This document shows positions 17,741 through 26,615 of a DNA stretch of 64,000 bases, piece after piece. Both the position numbers and the translations under genes were made by a program. Origin of the DNA: JBGTSJ01 sp041940305. Lineage in GTDB: Bacteria > Planctomycetota > Planctomycetia > Planctomycetales > Planctomycetaceae. The notes beneath the pieces are model-generated. The model was not told the DNA's origin. It ran no database searches and saw only the letters and a list, made by a program, of their open reading frames with translations. The DNA is taken from contig JBGTSJ010000017.1 of the NCBI GenBank assembly GCA_041940305.1, positions 72,676-136,675 on the forward strand, written 5' to 3'. Positions within the stretch are counted from its first letter, which is position 1, and every line of letters begins with the position of its first letter.

Positions 17741-20059
17741 ATGAGTTCCAGTTCGCACACTCCCGTCAGCCCGCCCTCGGCTGCCTCAACGGGCGAGAAG
17801 ACGCACGTCTCGTCCGACCAGGGAGCCGAAACCTTTTCGCTGCTGGCGAACCACGTCTGCCGCTTCGTCGATGAGTGGGAGGCGCAGCAGGCGCCGCCGT
17901 CGATCACCGACTTTCTGCCGGCCGACTCCGCCCTGCGGCGGACCGTCCTCGTCGAACTGATCAAGAGCGACCTCGAATACCGCTGGGTGCAGTTCAACAT
18001 CCCCAAGCGCCTCGAGGAATACCGGACCGAGTTCCCCGAGTTGGCCGACCAGCGGGGCGTCCCGGCCGATCTGATCTACGAGGAGTTTCTGGTCCGCCGA
18101 GCCAGCGGCCTGCAGGTCGACCCTCAGGAGTATCTCGAAGAATTCCCCGAACACGCCGCCACGCTGCAGCAGCTCCTGGGGATCGGCGACGACTACCGCT
18201 CGACGACGATCGTCAAACGGGGCGTCATGCAGACGCTTGACGCCGTCGAACCCGGAGAAACGCTCGACGACTTCGAACTGCTCGTCGGCCTGGGGAAAGG
18301 GGCCTTCGCGAAGGTTTTCCTCGCGCGGCAGAAATCGATGCAGCGCCTCGTGGCGGTCAAAGTCTCTGCGGACTCCGGCACCGAACCGCAGACGCTCGCC
18401 CAGCTGGATCACGATTCGATCGTCCGCGTCTTCGATCAGCGCGTCCTGCCTGAGCGCGGACTGCGGCTGCTCTACATGCAATACGTCCCCGGCGGCACCC
18501 TGCAGAGCGTGGTGCATCGCGCGCGGGAGACTCCTCCCCAGCAGCGTTGCGGCCAGTTGCTGCTCGACGTCGTCGATGCGGCCCTCGAACACCGCGGCGA
18601 ACTGAGACCCAGCGGCTCCCCGCTGCGCAAGAAACTGGCCGCCATGTCCTGGCCGGAAACGATTGCCTGGCTGGGGACCCGAATGGCGGAAGCCCTCCAG
18701 TACGCGCACAAGAAGGGGGTTCTGCATCGCGACGTCAAACCGGCCAATGTCCTGTTGACCGCCGATGCCGAGCCGAAGCTGGCGGACTTCAACATCAGTT
18801 ACAGCGACAAGGTCAGCGGCGCAACGCCGGCGGCCTACTTCGGCGGGAGCCTTGCGTACATGTCGCCGGAGCAGCTGGAGGCCTTTCATCCCGCGCATGA
18901 GCGGCAGGCCCAGGATCTCGACGGCCGGTCGGACATCTACTCGCTCGGCGTGGTGCTTTGCGAATTGCTGATGGGTTCCCGACCGTTCAGTGAGCAGCCT
19001 CCCGATGGCGACTGGCAGTGGATGCTGGACCGCATGATCAGCACCCGCCTGGATACGAAGCGGCCCGTCTCGCAGAAGCTCGCGGACCGCGGCATCCCCA
19101 CGCCGCAGGATTGTCCCGCCACGCTCAAGCGCGTCCTCGACCGCTGCCTCGCACCGAACCCCGCCGATCGCTGGCAGACCCCCGCCGAACTGGCGCGACA
19201 ATTGTCGATCTGCCTCGACCCCCAGGCCCGCGAACTCGTTGACCCGGTCGAAGACGAAGCCCACAGCTGGCGGCGCACGTTTGCGATTCCCATCCTGATC
19301 TCGATGCTGCTCGTTCCGAGCGGCCTCGCGGGCATCTACAACTGGATCTACAACCACAACCTGCTCAAGCACGAGCCGAACGCCGAGCAACTGCTGCCGG
19401 TCTTTTACACCACAGCGAACTGGGTCAACGCGGTCGCGTTTCCGATCGGCATCGGCATCGGGGTCTATATGACGGCCCGCGTCGTCAACGGCGTCAAGGC
19501 CGCTCATGCCAATCGCAAGCGGCCCAGGGAAGTGGACGCCGCTCGACGAATCGACTGTCTCAGGCTGGGGGAACGTTCGTCGCTGATCTGCCTGGCGATG
19601 TGGGTCACATCCGGACTGACCTACCCGATCGCGCTCCACCTTGCCGTTGGCGACGTGCGGCCGCAGGTGTATGCGCTGTTCATCGGCTCCCTCACCATCT
19701 GCGGGCTGATCGCGGCGTCTTATCCGTTCTTTCTCGTCTCCTATTCCTGCGTCCGGCGGCTGTACCCCACGTATCTGCAATGCGGCGTGTGCGACGAGTC
19801 CGACGTCCGCGAACTCCAAAGGCTGCAGCAGCGGCTCCCCCTCTACTTCGGCGGCGTCTTTACGGTTCCGCTCCTCGCGATCATCGGGCTGCTGGCCGCC
19901 GCGCGACTGGACCAGGGCACTCAGGAGACGACCACGACGTTTGTCGTCGCATTCGGCGGCATCGCAGCCGGGATCCCCACCTACGCTCTGTTCCGCAAAC
20001 TCTCAGCCAATCTGGCCGCACTCTCACGAGTTGTGGCGGCCGCCGAAGAACAGGCGTAA
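17741..20059 (+). CDS. Membrane Ser/Thr protein kinase with DFN motif
   Basis: 772 residues from the ATG at 17741. The N-terminal region (about 30-150) is an acidic helical segment seen in many planctomycete kinases. The kinase domain runs from about 170 to 495, with G-loop GLGKGAFAKVF, VAVKVS lysine, catalytic Asp331 in HRDVKPANVLL, and Asp349-Phe350-Asn351 (DFN) in place of DFG. A YMSPEQ motif follows. About five TM helices lie in the C-terminal third (from FAIPILISMLLVPSGLAGIY). The metal-binding Asp is kept, so catalysis is possible. Its targets are unknown. It follows nfo by about 90 bases. Confidence 0.9.
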   Translation: MSSSSHTPVSPPSAASTGEKTHVSSDQGAETFSLLANHVCRFVDEWEAQQAPPSITDFLPADSALRRTVLVELIKSDLEYRWVQFNIPKRLEEYRTEFPELADQRGVPADLIYEEFLVRRASGLQVDPQEYLEEFPEHAATLQQLLGIGDDYRSTTIVKRGVMQTLDAVEPGETLDDFELLVGLGKGAFAKVFLARQKSMQRLVAVKVSADSGTEPQTLAQLDHDSIVRVFDQRVLPERGLRLLYMQYVPGGTLQSVVHRARETPPQQRCGQLLLDVVDAALEHRGELRPSGSPLRKKLAAMSWPETIAWLGTRMAEALQYAHKKGVLHRDVKPANVLLTADAEPKLADFNISYSDKVSGATPAAYFGGSLAYMSPEQLEAFHPAHERQAQDLDGRSDIYSLGVVLCELLMGSRPFSEQPPDGDWQWMLDRMISTRLDTKRPVSQKLADRGIPTPQDCPATLKRVLDRCLAPNPADRWQTPAELARQLSICLDPQARELVDPVEDEAHSWRRTFAIPILISMLLVPSGLAGIYNWIYNHNLLKHEPNAEQLLPVFYTTANWVNAVAFPIGIGIGVYMTARVVNGVKAAHANRKRPREVDAARRIDCLRLGERSSLICLAMWVTSGLTYPIALHLAVGDVRPQVYALFIGSLTICGLIAASYPFFLVSYSCVRRLYPTYLQCGVCDESDVRELQRLQQRLPLYFGGVFTVPLLAIIGLLAAARLDQGTQETTTTFVVAFGGIAAGIPTYALFRKLSANLAALSRVVAAAEEQA

Positions 20060-20307
20060 CCCTCACGCCTCTGATCTCACATTGAACCGGAAGCCACCAA
20101 TGAGCCGCGACCGGCAGGGAGCGGACGCAATAACCCGTAGCGAGCGGACGCAGCAACCCCTTCCTGCCGGGCGCGGCGCGTCGCCGCGCTCCCCATCCGA
20201 TATTGACCCCAAATCGCTAGCTGGCGTAAGTTTCCGCGCCGATGCGGTCTGCCGAAGCAGTGGCAGACCTCCATGATCATCGGCGAACCCACGCAGGGAG
20301 GCTTGGG

Positions 20308-21420
20308 GTGTCGAGCGGATCGGACTCACGGACGACGGGCCACCGTGCGCGAACTTCGCCGCGCGACGCCGGCGGTCCGCACTTTGAGCCCCGCTCGCTG
20401 GAATCGCACCGCTCGCCCGTCGCCGGTCGCATCGGCCTGCCGACCTGCTGGGGCCTCTCCATTGGCGTCGCCGGAATGCTCAGCCAGATGCGCGGGCTGG
20501 CGTCCGCGGTCGGACACCACTTCGAGCCTCGCCGCACCCGGCTGAACAAACCCTGGCGGTGGATGCCCCTCTCGCTCATTCCCCGCACGTTCGACGTCGT
20601 CGAAGACGGCCGCAAGCTGGACGTCGACCACCCCCCCCGGCTGATCATCGCCTGCGGCCGGCACAGCGTCATCCCGGCCATCCGCTTCAAGCGCGAATGG
20701 GGCAACCAGCTCTGCACGGTCTTCATCCAGGATCCGATCGTCGCCTCCGGCAACTTCGACGTCGTCATCGCTCCCGCGCACGACGAAGTCGAAGGCCCCA
20801 ACGTCGTCCAGACGCTCGGCGCCCTCCATCCGATCACCGAGGAGCTGCTGCACGCAGCGCGCGAGAGCGAGCTGGCCCGCAGTTTTCAGCAGCACGACGA
20901 ACGGATCCTCACCGTGCTGCTGGGCGGGCCGAATCGGTACTACGGCTGGACTCAGGCGGACACGAACCGGCTCATCGACAAACTCTATGCCGTCGTGGAC
21001 CGCGACGAGGTGCGCCTGATCATCGTCGCCTCGCGACGCACGCCCGCGCCGATCAGCCAGCGGCTGCATGACGAATTCGGCAAGCGGCATCACGTCTGGT
21101 CCGGCGGCGAGACCAATCCGTACCTGGCGGCCCTCAGCATTGCGGACTGGATCATCGTCACTGGCGATTCGGTCTCGATGGCGAGCGAGGCCGCCGCCAC
21201 CGGTCGCCCCGTCTACATCGAACACTTAACCGAGCGACTCTCCGCCCGGCGGCATCGCCGCTTCCACGACGGGTTTCGCCGATCCGGCATCACCCGTCCA
21301 TTCGAGGGGCGTCTTGACCATTGGACCTACGTCCCCCCTGACGACGCGGTCCTAGCGGCCGCCGCCGTCCGGGACCGGATGACCGAGCTTAACCTCCCGC
21401 TGTCGCAGCAGCCAAACTGA
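20308..21420 (+). CDS. ELM1/DUF1022-family protein
   Basis: 370 residues from a GTG at 20308, chosen because GGGAGG lies seven bases upstream; an in-frame ATG at 20242 has no such site. PTCWGLSIGVAGMLSQMRGLASAVG near residue 45 matches the conserved N-terminal pattern of bacterial ELM1-like proteins. Later features are CGRHSVIPA, a VFIQDP strand, LGGPNRYYGW and the GETNPYLAALSIADWIIVTGDSVSMASEA segment, which resembles a nucleotide-sugar-binding GT-B-like half. The bacterial family is often near LPS or glycan genes, but its reaction is not established. No such genes are adjacent here. Confidence 0.82.
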   Translation: MSSGSDSRTTGHRARTSPRDAGGPHFEPRSLESHRSPVAGRIGLPTCWGLSIGVAGMLSQMRGLASAVGHHFEPRRTRLNKPWRWMPLSLIPRTFDVVEDGRKLDVDHPPRLIIACGRHSVIPAIRFKREWGNQLCTVFIQDPIVASGNFDVVIAPAHDEVEGPNVVQTLGALHPITEELLHAARESELARSFQQHDERILTVLLGGPNRYYGWTQADTNRLIDKLYAVVDRDEVRLIIVASRRTPAPISQRLHDEFGKRHHVWSGGETNPYLAALSIADWIIVTGDSVSMASEAAATGRPVYIEHLTERLSARRHRRFHDGFRRSGITRPFEGRLDHWTYVPPDDAVLAAAAVRDRMTELNLPLSQQPN

Positions 21421-21456
21421 TGTAGCAGGCGATGAATAAGCGACGCAGAGTCACTC

Positions 21457-21525
21457 TAGCCCGAAGCGCAAGCGAGGGAATGAGCGTTCCTCGACAATTC
21501 AATCCCTCGCTTACGCCGCGGGCTA
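21457..21525. repeat. Inverted repeat, 23-bp arms (TAGCCCG...AGCGAGGGA)
   Basis: The left arm (21457-21479) and right arm (21503-21525) are reverse complements with about three mismatches, separated by 23 bases. It could fold into one long hairpin between the ELM1-like gene and the oxygenase gene, and may end transcription of the former. Similar TAGCCCG/AGCGAGGGA units are common in planctomycete genomes as I recall. Confidence 0.65.
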
Positions 21526-21579
21526 ATTGAATTGCCTCGAGTGAAGATCCGTGTTCCGTTGTCCCGGAAGAGGTGCTGA

Positions 21580-22203
21580 ATGTCGGTATTGAGAATCGAC
21601 GAACTGCGGAAGACGCCGCTGGTGCGCAATCCGTTCGAGCACTGCATTGTGCCGAACTTCATTGACGCCGCCGCGCTGGAGCGGGTGGAACGGGATTTCC
21701 CGCAGATCGACAAGGGAGGCAGCTTCCCCCTCTCTTCCCTGAGCTACGGCGGAGGGTTTCAGGAACTGGTGGATGCACTGCTGCGGCCGGACGTGCGCGA
21801 CGCCTTCGCCGAGCACTTCGGTATCGACCTCACCGACCGCCCGCCAACCCTGACGGTCCGCGGCCGCGCGCGGACTAAGGACGGACAGATCCACATCGAC
21901 AGCAAGACCAAGCTGATCACGGTCCTGATCTATCTGAACCGTAACTGGCAGGCCGCCGGCGGCAACCTGCGGCTGCTCCGTTCGCCGGACGACATCGAGG
22001 ACGTGATCGCCGAAGTGCCGGCCGAAGCCGGAACCCTCGTCGCCTTCCGCTGCCGGGAAAACGCCTGGCACGGTCACAAGCCCTTCGACGGCGTCCGCCG
22101 TTCGATCCAGTTGAACTGGGTCGTCGACGAATCCGCCGCCCACCGCAGCGAGCGCCGCCACAAGTGGTCCAGCCTCCTCAAGCGCCTCCGCCTCGCCGGG
22201 TAA
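21580..22203 (+). CDS. 2OG-Fe(II) oxygenase, prolyl-hydroxylase-like
   Basis: 207 residues. The iron triad is visible as His105-x-Asp107 in QIHIDSK and a distal His164 (or His166) in AWHGHKPF, with the 2-oxoglutarate Arg in VRRSIQLNWV. The double-stranded beta-helix strand VLIYLNRNW precedes GGNLRLL, as in prolyl 4-hydroxylase-like proteins. It probably hydroxylates a protein or small molecule in the cytoplasm; no signal peptide is seen. It stands alone, downstream of an inverted repeat. The substrate cannot be read from sequence. Confidence 0.85.
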   Translation: MSVLRIDELRKTPLVRNPFEHCIVPNFIDAAALERVERDFPQIDKGGSFPLSSLSYGGGFQELVDALLRPDVRDAFAEHFGIDLTDRPPTLTVRGRARTKDGQIHIDSKTKLITVLIYLNRNWQAAGGNLRLLRSPDDIEDVIAEVPAEAGTLVAFRCRENAWHGHKPFDGVRRSIQLNWVVDESAAHRSERRHKWSSLLKRLRLAG

Positions 22204-22385
22204 GTCGTAGGCACACTCCGTGTGCCGTCCGCTGAATCCACGACCACGCTGAGCTTTCTCCGGGGCCAATTTGTGCGGACTGCACAAATCCGCTCCGACA
22301 CCCGTTCGCATAGGACAGCCAATTGTCGACCGCACGTCGCCTCCGGGTCACAGAGTGACCCGGCTACTTTCAAGCGAGTTGTCCT

Positions 22386-23660
22386 TTAGCTCCGTGCAAA
22401 CTGCGACTCGCGTGGCGCCATGTACTCAATCTTCAGATGCGGCGTCTCCATCCGCTGCTGGCCGTCGGCCAGACTCTGCAGATTGGCGGCGACCAGCCCG
22501 CTCGTCAGCAGCGTCCGCTCCACCGGATACGGAGCCGTCCCGGTCAGGAACGTCTCCTCCGCCTTGTTCATCAGCGCGGCCGAGTACACGACGTTCGGAT
22601 TCGGAGGCAGATGAAGCAGCGTGGAGAACGGCTCCGCTTCTCCTGCGAGGCGTGCGGCGACCGTGAAGTCTTCGACCAGGCCGTTCATCAGCAGCATCGT
22701 TCCCTTCAGGCCGTCGGCGTACTCGATGCGGTACGCGATGGGATCGGAGACGAACTGCTGCATCTGCTCCGGCGTCGGGTAACGGTCGCTGTAGCTCTCA
22801 GCCTGCGCGAGTGTGTGACTGCGCGACAGGCAGGCTTCGAACAGCCGCGGGTCCAGTCCGCCGCTCGCCCAGCCCCCTTTTCCCAGTGCCGACCACACCG
22901 CGTCGCCCCGCAACGCCTGCACCGCCGCAACGCCGGTTTCACCCCCCGCCCGCCGCTCGGCAATGCATTGCAGCGACTCCAGGGCATGGAAGTCGTAGAT
23001 GTCGGTCGGCCCGTAGGCGACGCAGACGATCTCCTCGACATTCGCACCGTACGGCAGATCAACAGACGGCATCCGCCACGTCACCGGCAGTGATGACCCG
23101 GCGAGAAACGGGAAATCCAGCTCGCGCGACAGGTCCACCATCTCGCGGGCCCACTCGAAGTTCCAAGAGAGATGCTTGTCGTTGAACACCGGCGTCGCGC
23201 GGCCGTCCTCGCGAAACACATCGGTAATCTGCTTGAACAGTTCATACCGCGGATACTGCTTCTGGCCAATCTCGTTGACCGGATAGCTCCCGTGCTCGCC
23301 GATCAGCAGCACCGCATCCACCGCCAGCCGCTCGCCGCCGCAACGCAGGGCTTCGGCGACGGTGGAGTAAATGGTGAATCCCGACTCCGCGGCCCGGCCG
23401 CGGCTGAGGTCCCCCTCCGGCTGCTGATCGACATACGCGGAGACGACGTCGATGGGCGGGCGATGCCACTTTCCCTGCCACGGATAGCCGTCCAGGAATC
23501 GCTCAGCCATGTGCCAGGCGTGCGAGCGGTACGTCCACACGGTGGTGACGATCGCGAGCCGCTTGCGCGCGGCTGCCGTCTGCGCAAAGGCCGAGCTAAT
23601 CAACGGCACGCTCAACGCTGTGGCGGCGGCCCCCTGAAGGAAATGGCGGCGAGAGATCAT
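22386..23660 (-). CDS. Tat-exported protein of unknown function
   Basis: 424 residues from the ATG at 23660; an ATG nine codons upstream is possible. The N-terminus has a twin-arginine signal (SRRHFLQGAAATALSVPL) with likely cleavage after AFA. The mature part begins with a Rossmann-like strand (RLAIVTTVWTY) and contains AVDAVLLIGEHGSYP, PVFNDKHLSW and AYGPTDIYDFHALESLQC. Such proteins are common in planctomycetes and look like degenerate GFO/IDH-type folds, but I cannot name the reaction. Export in folded form suggests a cofactor or early folding. It is an isolated gene, divergent from the S41-like lipoprotein. Confidence 0.8.
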   Translation of the reverse strand: MISRRHFLQGAAATALSVPLISSAFAQTAAARKRLAIVTTVWTYRSHAWHMAERFLDGYPWQGKWHRPPIDVVSAYVDQQPEGDLSRGRAAESGFTIYSTVAEALRCGGERLAVDAVLLIGEHGSYPVNEIGQKQYPRYELFKQITDVFREDGRATPVFNDKHLSWNFEWAREMVDLSRELDFPFLAGSSLPVTWRMPSVDLPYGANVEEIVCVAYGPTDIYDFHALESLQCIAERRAGGETGVAAVQALRGDAVWSALGKGGWASGGLDPRLFEACLSRSHTLAQAESYSDRYPTPEQMQQFVSDPIAYRIEYADGLKGTMLLMNGLVEDFTVAARLAGEAEPFSTLLHLPPNPNVVYSAALMNKAEETFLTGTAPYPVERTLLTSGLVAANLQSLADGQQRMETPHLKIEYMAPRESQFARS

Positions 23661-23857
23661 GGAAGAATCCTGCTGGCTTAAAAACATCCGCGATCAGCGT
23701 ACCGACTGCCAGTTCTCATAAAAAGTCGCTTGTGCGAAATTCAACCCTGCTGGCTGTCCCAGGAATCACTGCGAGGATCGATTCAACGATTGACGAGCGA
23801 ATCAGCGGTGGCGTACGGTTCGCGCAGTGTGGGTGAACGCTCGAGGGAAACAATGTC

Positions 23858-25477
23858 ATGGTGAATCGTTATCGTCGGATTTGGCCGGCGCTGCTGTTGT
23901 TCTGCTGTGCAGGAGCCTGCTCGAGAACCACGGACAGCGAACCTTCCGGCGTGCAGTCCTCTCCTGTCACGGACGTTCAGACCCCCTCGGACGCATCGAC
24001 TTCGCCGCCACCCGAAGCAGATCCGGTCGAACCTCCGCCGCCGCACACCGAGGCCGACCGCCTCGCGCTGTTCGATGACCTCGTCGCCAAAACGCTTAGA
24101 CGGCATGCGTTTTCCGAGATCAAGCGCGAGAAGCTGGGACTGGACTTCGAGCAGGATGCCGCCCCGCTCCGGGATGAGTTCGCCGCGGCCGAGAGCGACC
24201 TCGAACTGTTCCGGGCCGTCTGCAAACTGAGCGCCGTCCGCCGGGACGCGCACATGAAGGTCACGCCGATCGAAGGCGGACTTCCCGTCGACGGCGACGA
24301 GTACGCGTCAGGAGTGGAGTTCGCTCCGGACTTCGAGCGGCTGGACGAACACATCTTCTGCGTGCAGCGCGTTTCCTACGATGTGGAAGGCAACGATGTC
24401 GTCCCGCAGCTCGGCGACGTCCTGGTCTCGATCAATGGACAGTCCCCCGCGGAGTTCGACTCGGTGGTCGGGCCGTACCTGCTCTATTCGACGCTGAACA
24501 ACCGCGCCTGGTCGCTGGCCGAGGCGCTCGGCCGGCAGCCGGCCTACTGGCCGACGCTGAACGAACAGCGCGAGTTCGCCTATCGGCTGCGCAACGCGGC
24601 CGGTGAGGAGTACGAGTTGCGGCTGGCCGGCATGCAGGCGGACAACGTGAGCTGGCACCCGCAGCCGAGCCGCACCTTTCCCGGCTTCACGCTCTCACTC
24701 TCTCTGCCCTCGTTCGACATGTACCGCCCCTTGGACGGGCAGAGCATCGTCGCCTTCGAGTGGAAGGATTTCGAGAAGGACCATCTGAGCGAGGACCTGT
24801 CGCATCTGGTCGCCTACGCCTCCGGCAACCAGTTGTTCGAGCACGATGTCATCGTGGACTTCACCCGCTCCAGCGGCGGCTCGGACGGGGTGCTGGCCCT
24901 GCAGGTGCTGCTGGGCAAGCCTTTCAAAACGACGTTCGGCGATCTGCGGATCTCGGAAGTCATTGAGCCGTTCATCATCAGCCGGGAACGGTCGCCGCGC
25001 CTGCGGGACTGGCTGCACGAGGACGTCCGCGGGGCCGTGGAGCGCGGCGCCGCGTATACCGATCCAGTGCCGTTCAAGCTGCGGCATCTGCCGCGCGATT
25101 CCGACGGCGTGCTACAACCCGCGCCGCAGCACTTTACCGGTCGCATGGTGTGCCTGTTCGGCAGCCAGGTCGGATCGCAGGTCGATCAGATCGCCTCCAT
25201 GGTGATCGACAACGAACTCTGCCACAGCATCGGCATGCCGACCGGCGGCTACAGCAACACCTGGGAATGGGAGGAGAACATCACCATCCCCACCACCGGC
25301 CGACCGGTCGCGGAGTTCATCTGGTCGATGGGCCGCACATTCCGGCCGAATGGCGAAGAACTGGAAGGCAATCCTCCGGTCCCGGACGAGGTCATCCTGC
25401 TGACCAGCGACAACGTCGCCGACTACCACGATCGCCTGCTGCAACGCGCCGTCGAGTACCTCGCCGAGCCGAACTGA
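23858..25477 (+). CDS. S41-like peptidase lipoprotein with PDZ-like region
   Basis: 539 residues. The N-terminus is a lipoprotein signal with CCAGAC as lipobox, followed by a Pro/Glu/Ser-rich linker (about 25-65). A PDZ-like segment (QLGDVLVSINGQSPAEF) lies near residue 185. DVIVDFTRSSGGSDG near residue 330 matches the S41 strand D-x-R-x-x-x-G, and CLFGSQVGSQVDQIASMV near residue 435 occupies the place of the catalytic Ser/Lys region but is divergent. It may be an envelope C-terminal-processing-like protease or an inactive relative. A GAGGGA lies upstream of the ATG. Confidence 0.72.
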   Translation: MVNRYRRIWPALLLFCCAGACSRTTDSEPSGVQSSPVTDVQTPSDASTSPPPEADPVEPPPPHTEADRLALFDDLVAKTLRRHAFSEIKREKLGLDFEQDAAPLRDEFAAAESDLELFRAVCKLSAVRRDAHMKVTPIEGGLPVDGDEYASGVEFAPDFERLDEHIFCVQRVSYDVEGNDVVPQLGDVLVSINGQSPAEFDSVVGPYLLYSTLNNRAWSLAEALGRQPAYWPTLNEQREFAYRLRNAAGEEYELRLAGMQADNVSWHPQPSRTFPGFTLSLSLPSFDMYRPLDGQSIVAFEWKDFEKDHLSEDLSHLVAYASGNQLFEHDVIVDFTRSSGGSDGVLALQVLLGKPFKTTFGDLRISEVIEPFIISRERSPRLRDWLHEDVRGAVERGAAYTDPVPFKLRHLPRDSDGVLQPAPQHFTGRMVCLFGSQVGSQVDQIASMVIDNELCHSIGMPTGGYSNTWEWEENITIPTTGRPVAEFIWSMGRTFRPNGEELEGNPPVPDEVILLTSDNVADYHDRLLQRAVEYLAEPN

Positions 25478-25501
25478 AAGAAGCGTATGCGGGGAAGAAC
25501 T

Positions 25502-25693
25502 CTCGCAGAGACGCAGAGAATCTGACAAGGGAGCGTTGTCGAAACGGTTGTAGCCGGCCTCTCTGAGGCCGGACGAACGGGTGAACTCCTCGATATCTGG
25601 CGAGTGCAGTCGAGGTCGCACGCCCCGCCTCCAGTAACTGACGATTGCGCGGGACAGTTCGATCGGTGCTCCGCGTCTCTGCGTCTCTGCGAG
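25502..25693. repeat. Inverted pair of iterated CTCTGCGT-type repeats
   Basis: CTCGCAGAGACGCAGAGA at 25502-25519 is exactly complementary to 25676-25693. The right arm extends with further CTCTGCG units. The enclosed 156 bases are non-coding and hold a perfect hairpin, CCGGCCTC/GAGGCCGG, at 25554-25572. The element fills the convergent gap between the S41-like gene and the YacP-like gene. It has the size and form of a small non-autonomous element. Confidence 0.65.
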
Positions 25694-25702
25694 CGCGTCC
25701 CT

Positions 25703-26383
25703 TCAATCGTCGTACAGCTCGCTGACGCGGCGCTCCCAGAAATCGAGTTCGTCGTCCGGGATCTCCGGCAGCTCCGGTGCGGGTGGTTCCCCCGTCTCCC
25801 CGGAGATTTGCGGTTCCGCAACTGGCGCCGGCGCCGGTCGCGGCGGCTCCTTCGCCGACAGTTCTGCCCGAATCGCGGCCGGATCGACGTCGGCGAAAGC
25901 GTTCAGCCAGGCCTGCAGCATCGCCGGCGACAGGTCTTCCTCGGGTTTCAGTTCCGGAGGTCGCGCAGAACGCTTCCGCGCCCGCCTCTCGCAGTCGTCC
26001 AGGAATCGGTCACTGTCGCGGACATGTGCGCGGCGCCGCCGCGCGGCCTTGTGCAGCCGGTGATCGCTTGAGACCACCAGCAACTGCTTCGGCGCAGAGT
26101 GAGTACGGATCAGCGCCTCGATCACGTCGTCCGCTTCCTGCCCGCGCGGGGAATACTCGATCAGAATCCCCTGAAACATGTCCTGCCGCGAACCGTCGAC
26201 CGGGGCATCCTTTGCATCGAATACGACCGTCGTCCGCTGTCGCTGCTGGTCGCTCAGGAAGCCGGCGATCAGAACCAGCAGTCGCAGGCGGCAGCGCTCC
26301 AGATCCCCCGGCGCATAGGAGTCGCGCGCAATGCCGGCGGCGTGCATCAGGTTGTAACCGTCGATGAGAAGATCGCGGGCCAT
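25703..26383 (-). CDS. YacP-like NYN-domain nuclease
   Basis: 226 residues. The PIN-like/NYN fold is shown by LLIDGYNLMH at the start, VVFDAKDAP near residue 55, QEADDVIEALI near residue 80 and VVSSDHRLHKAARRR near residue 103. The acidic residues in these motifs form the predicted metal site. YacP-type proteins (Rae1-like) are ribosome-associated or general RNA endonucleases. After residue 150 the protein is a Pro/Glu-rich extension, longer than the typical 170 residues, probably disordered. It stands alone. Confidence 0.88.
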   Translation of the reverse strand: MARDLLIDGYNLMHAAGIARDSYAPGDLERCRLRLLVLIAGFLSDQQRQRTTVVFDAKDAPVDGSRQDMFQGILIEYSPRGQEADDVIEALIRTHSAPKQLLVVSSDHRLHKAARRRRAHVRDSDRFLDDCERRARKRSARPPELKPEEDLSPAMLQAWLNAFADVDPAAIRAELSAKEPPRPAPAPVAEPQISGETGEPPAPELPEIPDDELDFWERRVSELYDD

Positions 26384-26615
26384 CGACAGCAGCGGTCAGG
26401 GACGTTGAGAGGGCATCGCCGGTCACGCCATGATAGTTGAACACGACGCCGGAGTGCCTCGCACCAATTCCCCAACACTGCGGAAACGATTAGCCTTCGT
26501 TTGGCCCCGGCCCAGCGGGCCGGGCGCTCCTCACGCATCCCGCATCCGGACACGCTCAACGATCCGCGCCGATCTAAACGATCCGCGTCATCCTGCGGCC
26601 CAACTAGCGGAAGCA

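Noticed and set aside
17786..19819. Long open frame on the minus strand opposite the Ser/Thr kinase
   Set aside because: GC-rich antisense shadow. The plus-strand frame has full kinase motifs; the antisense product has no recognisable domain.
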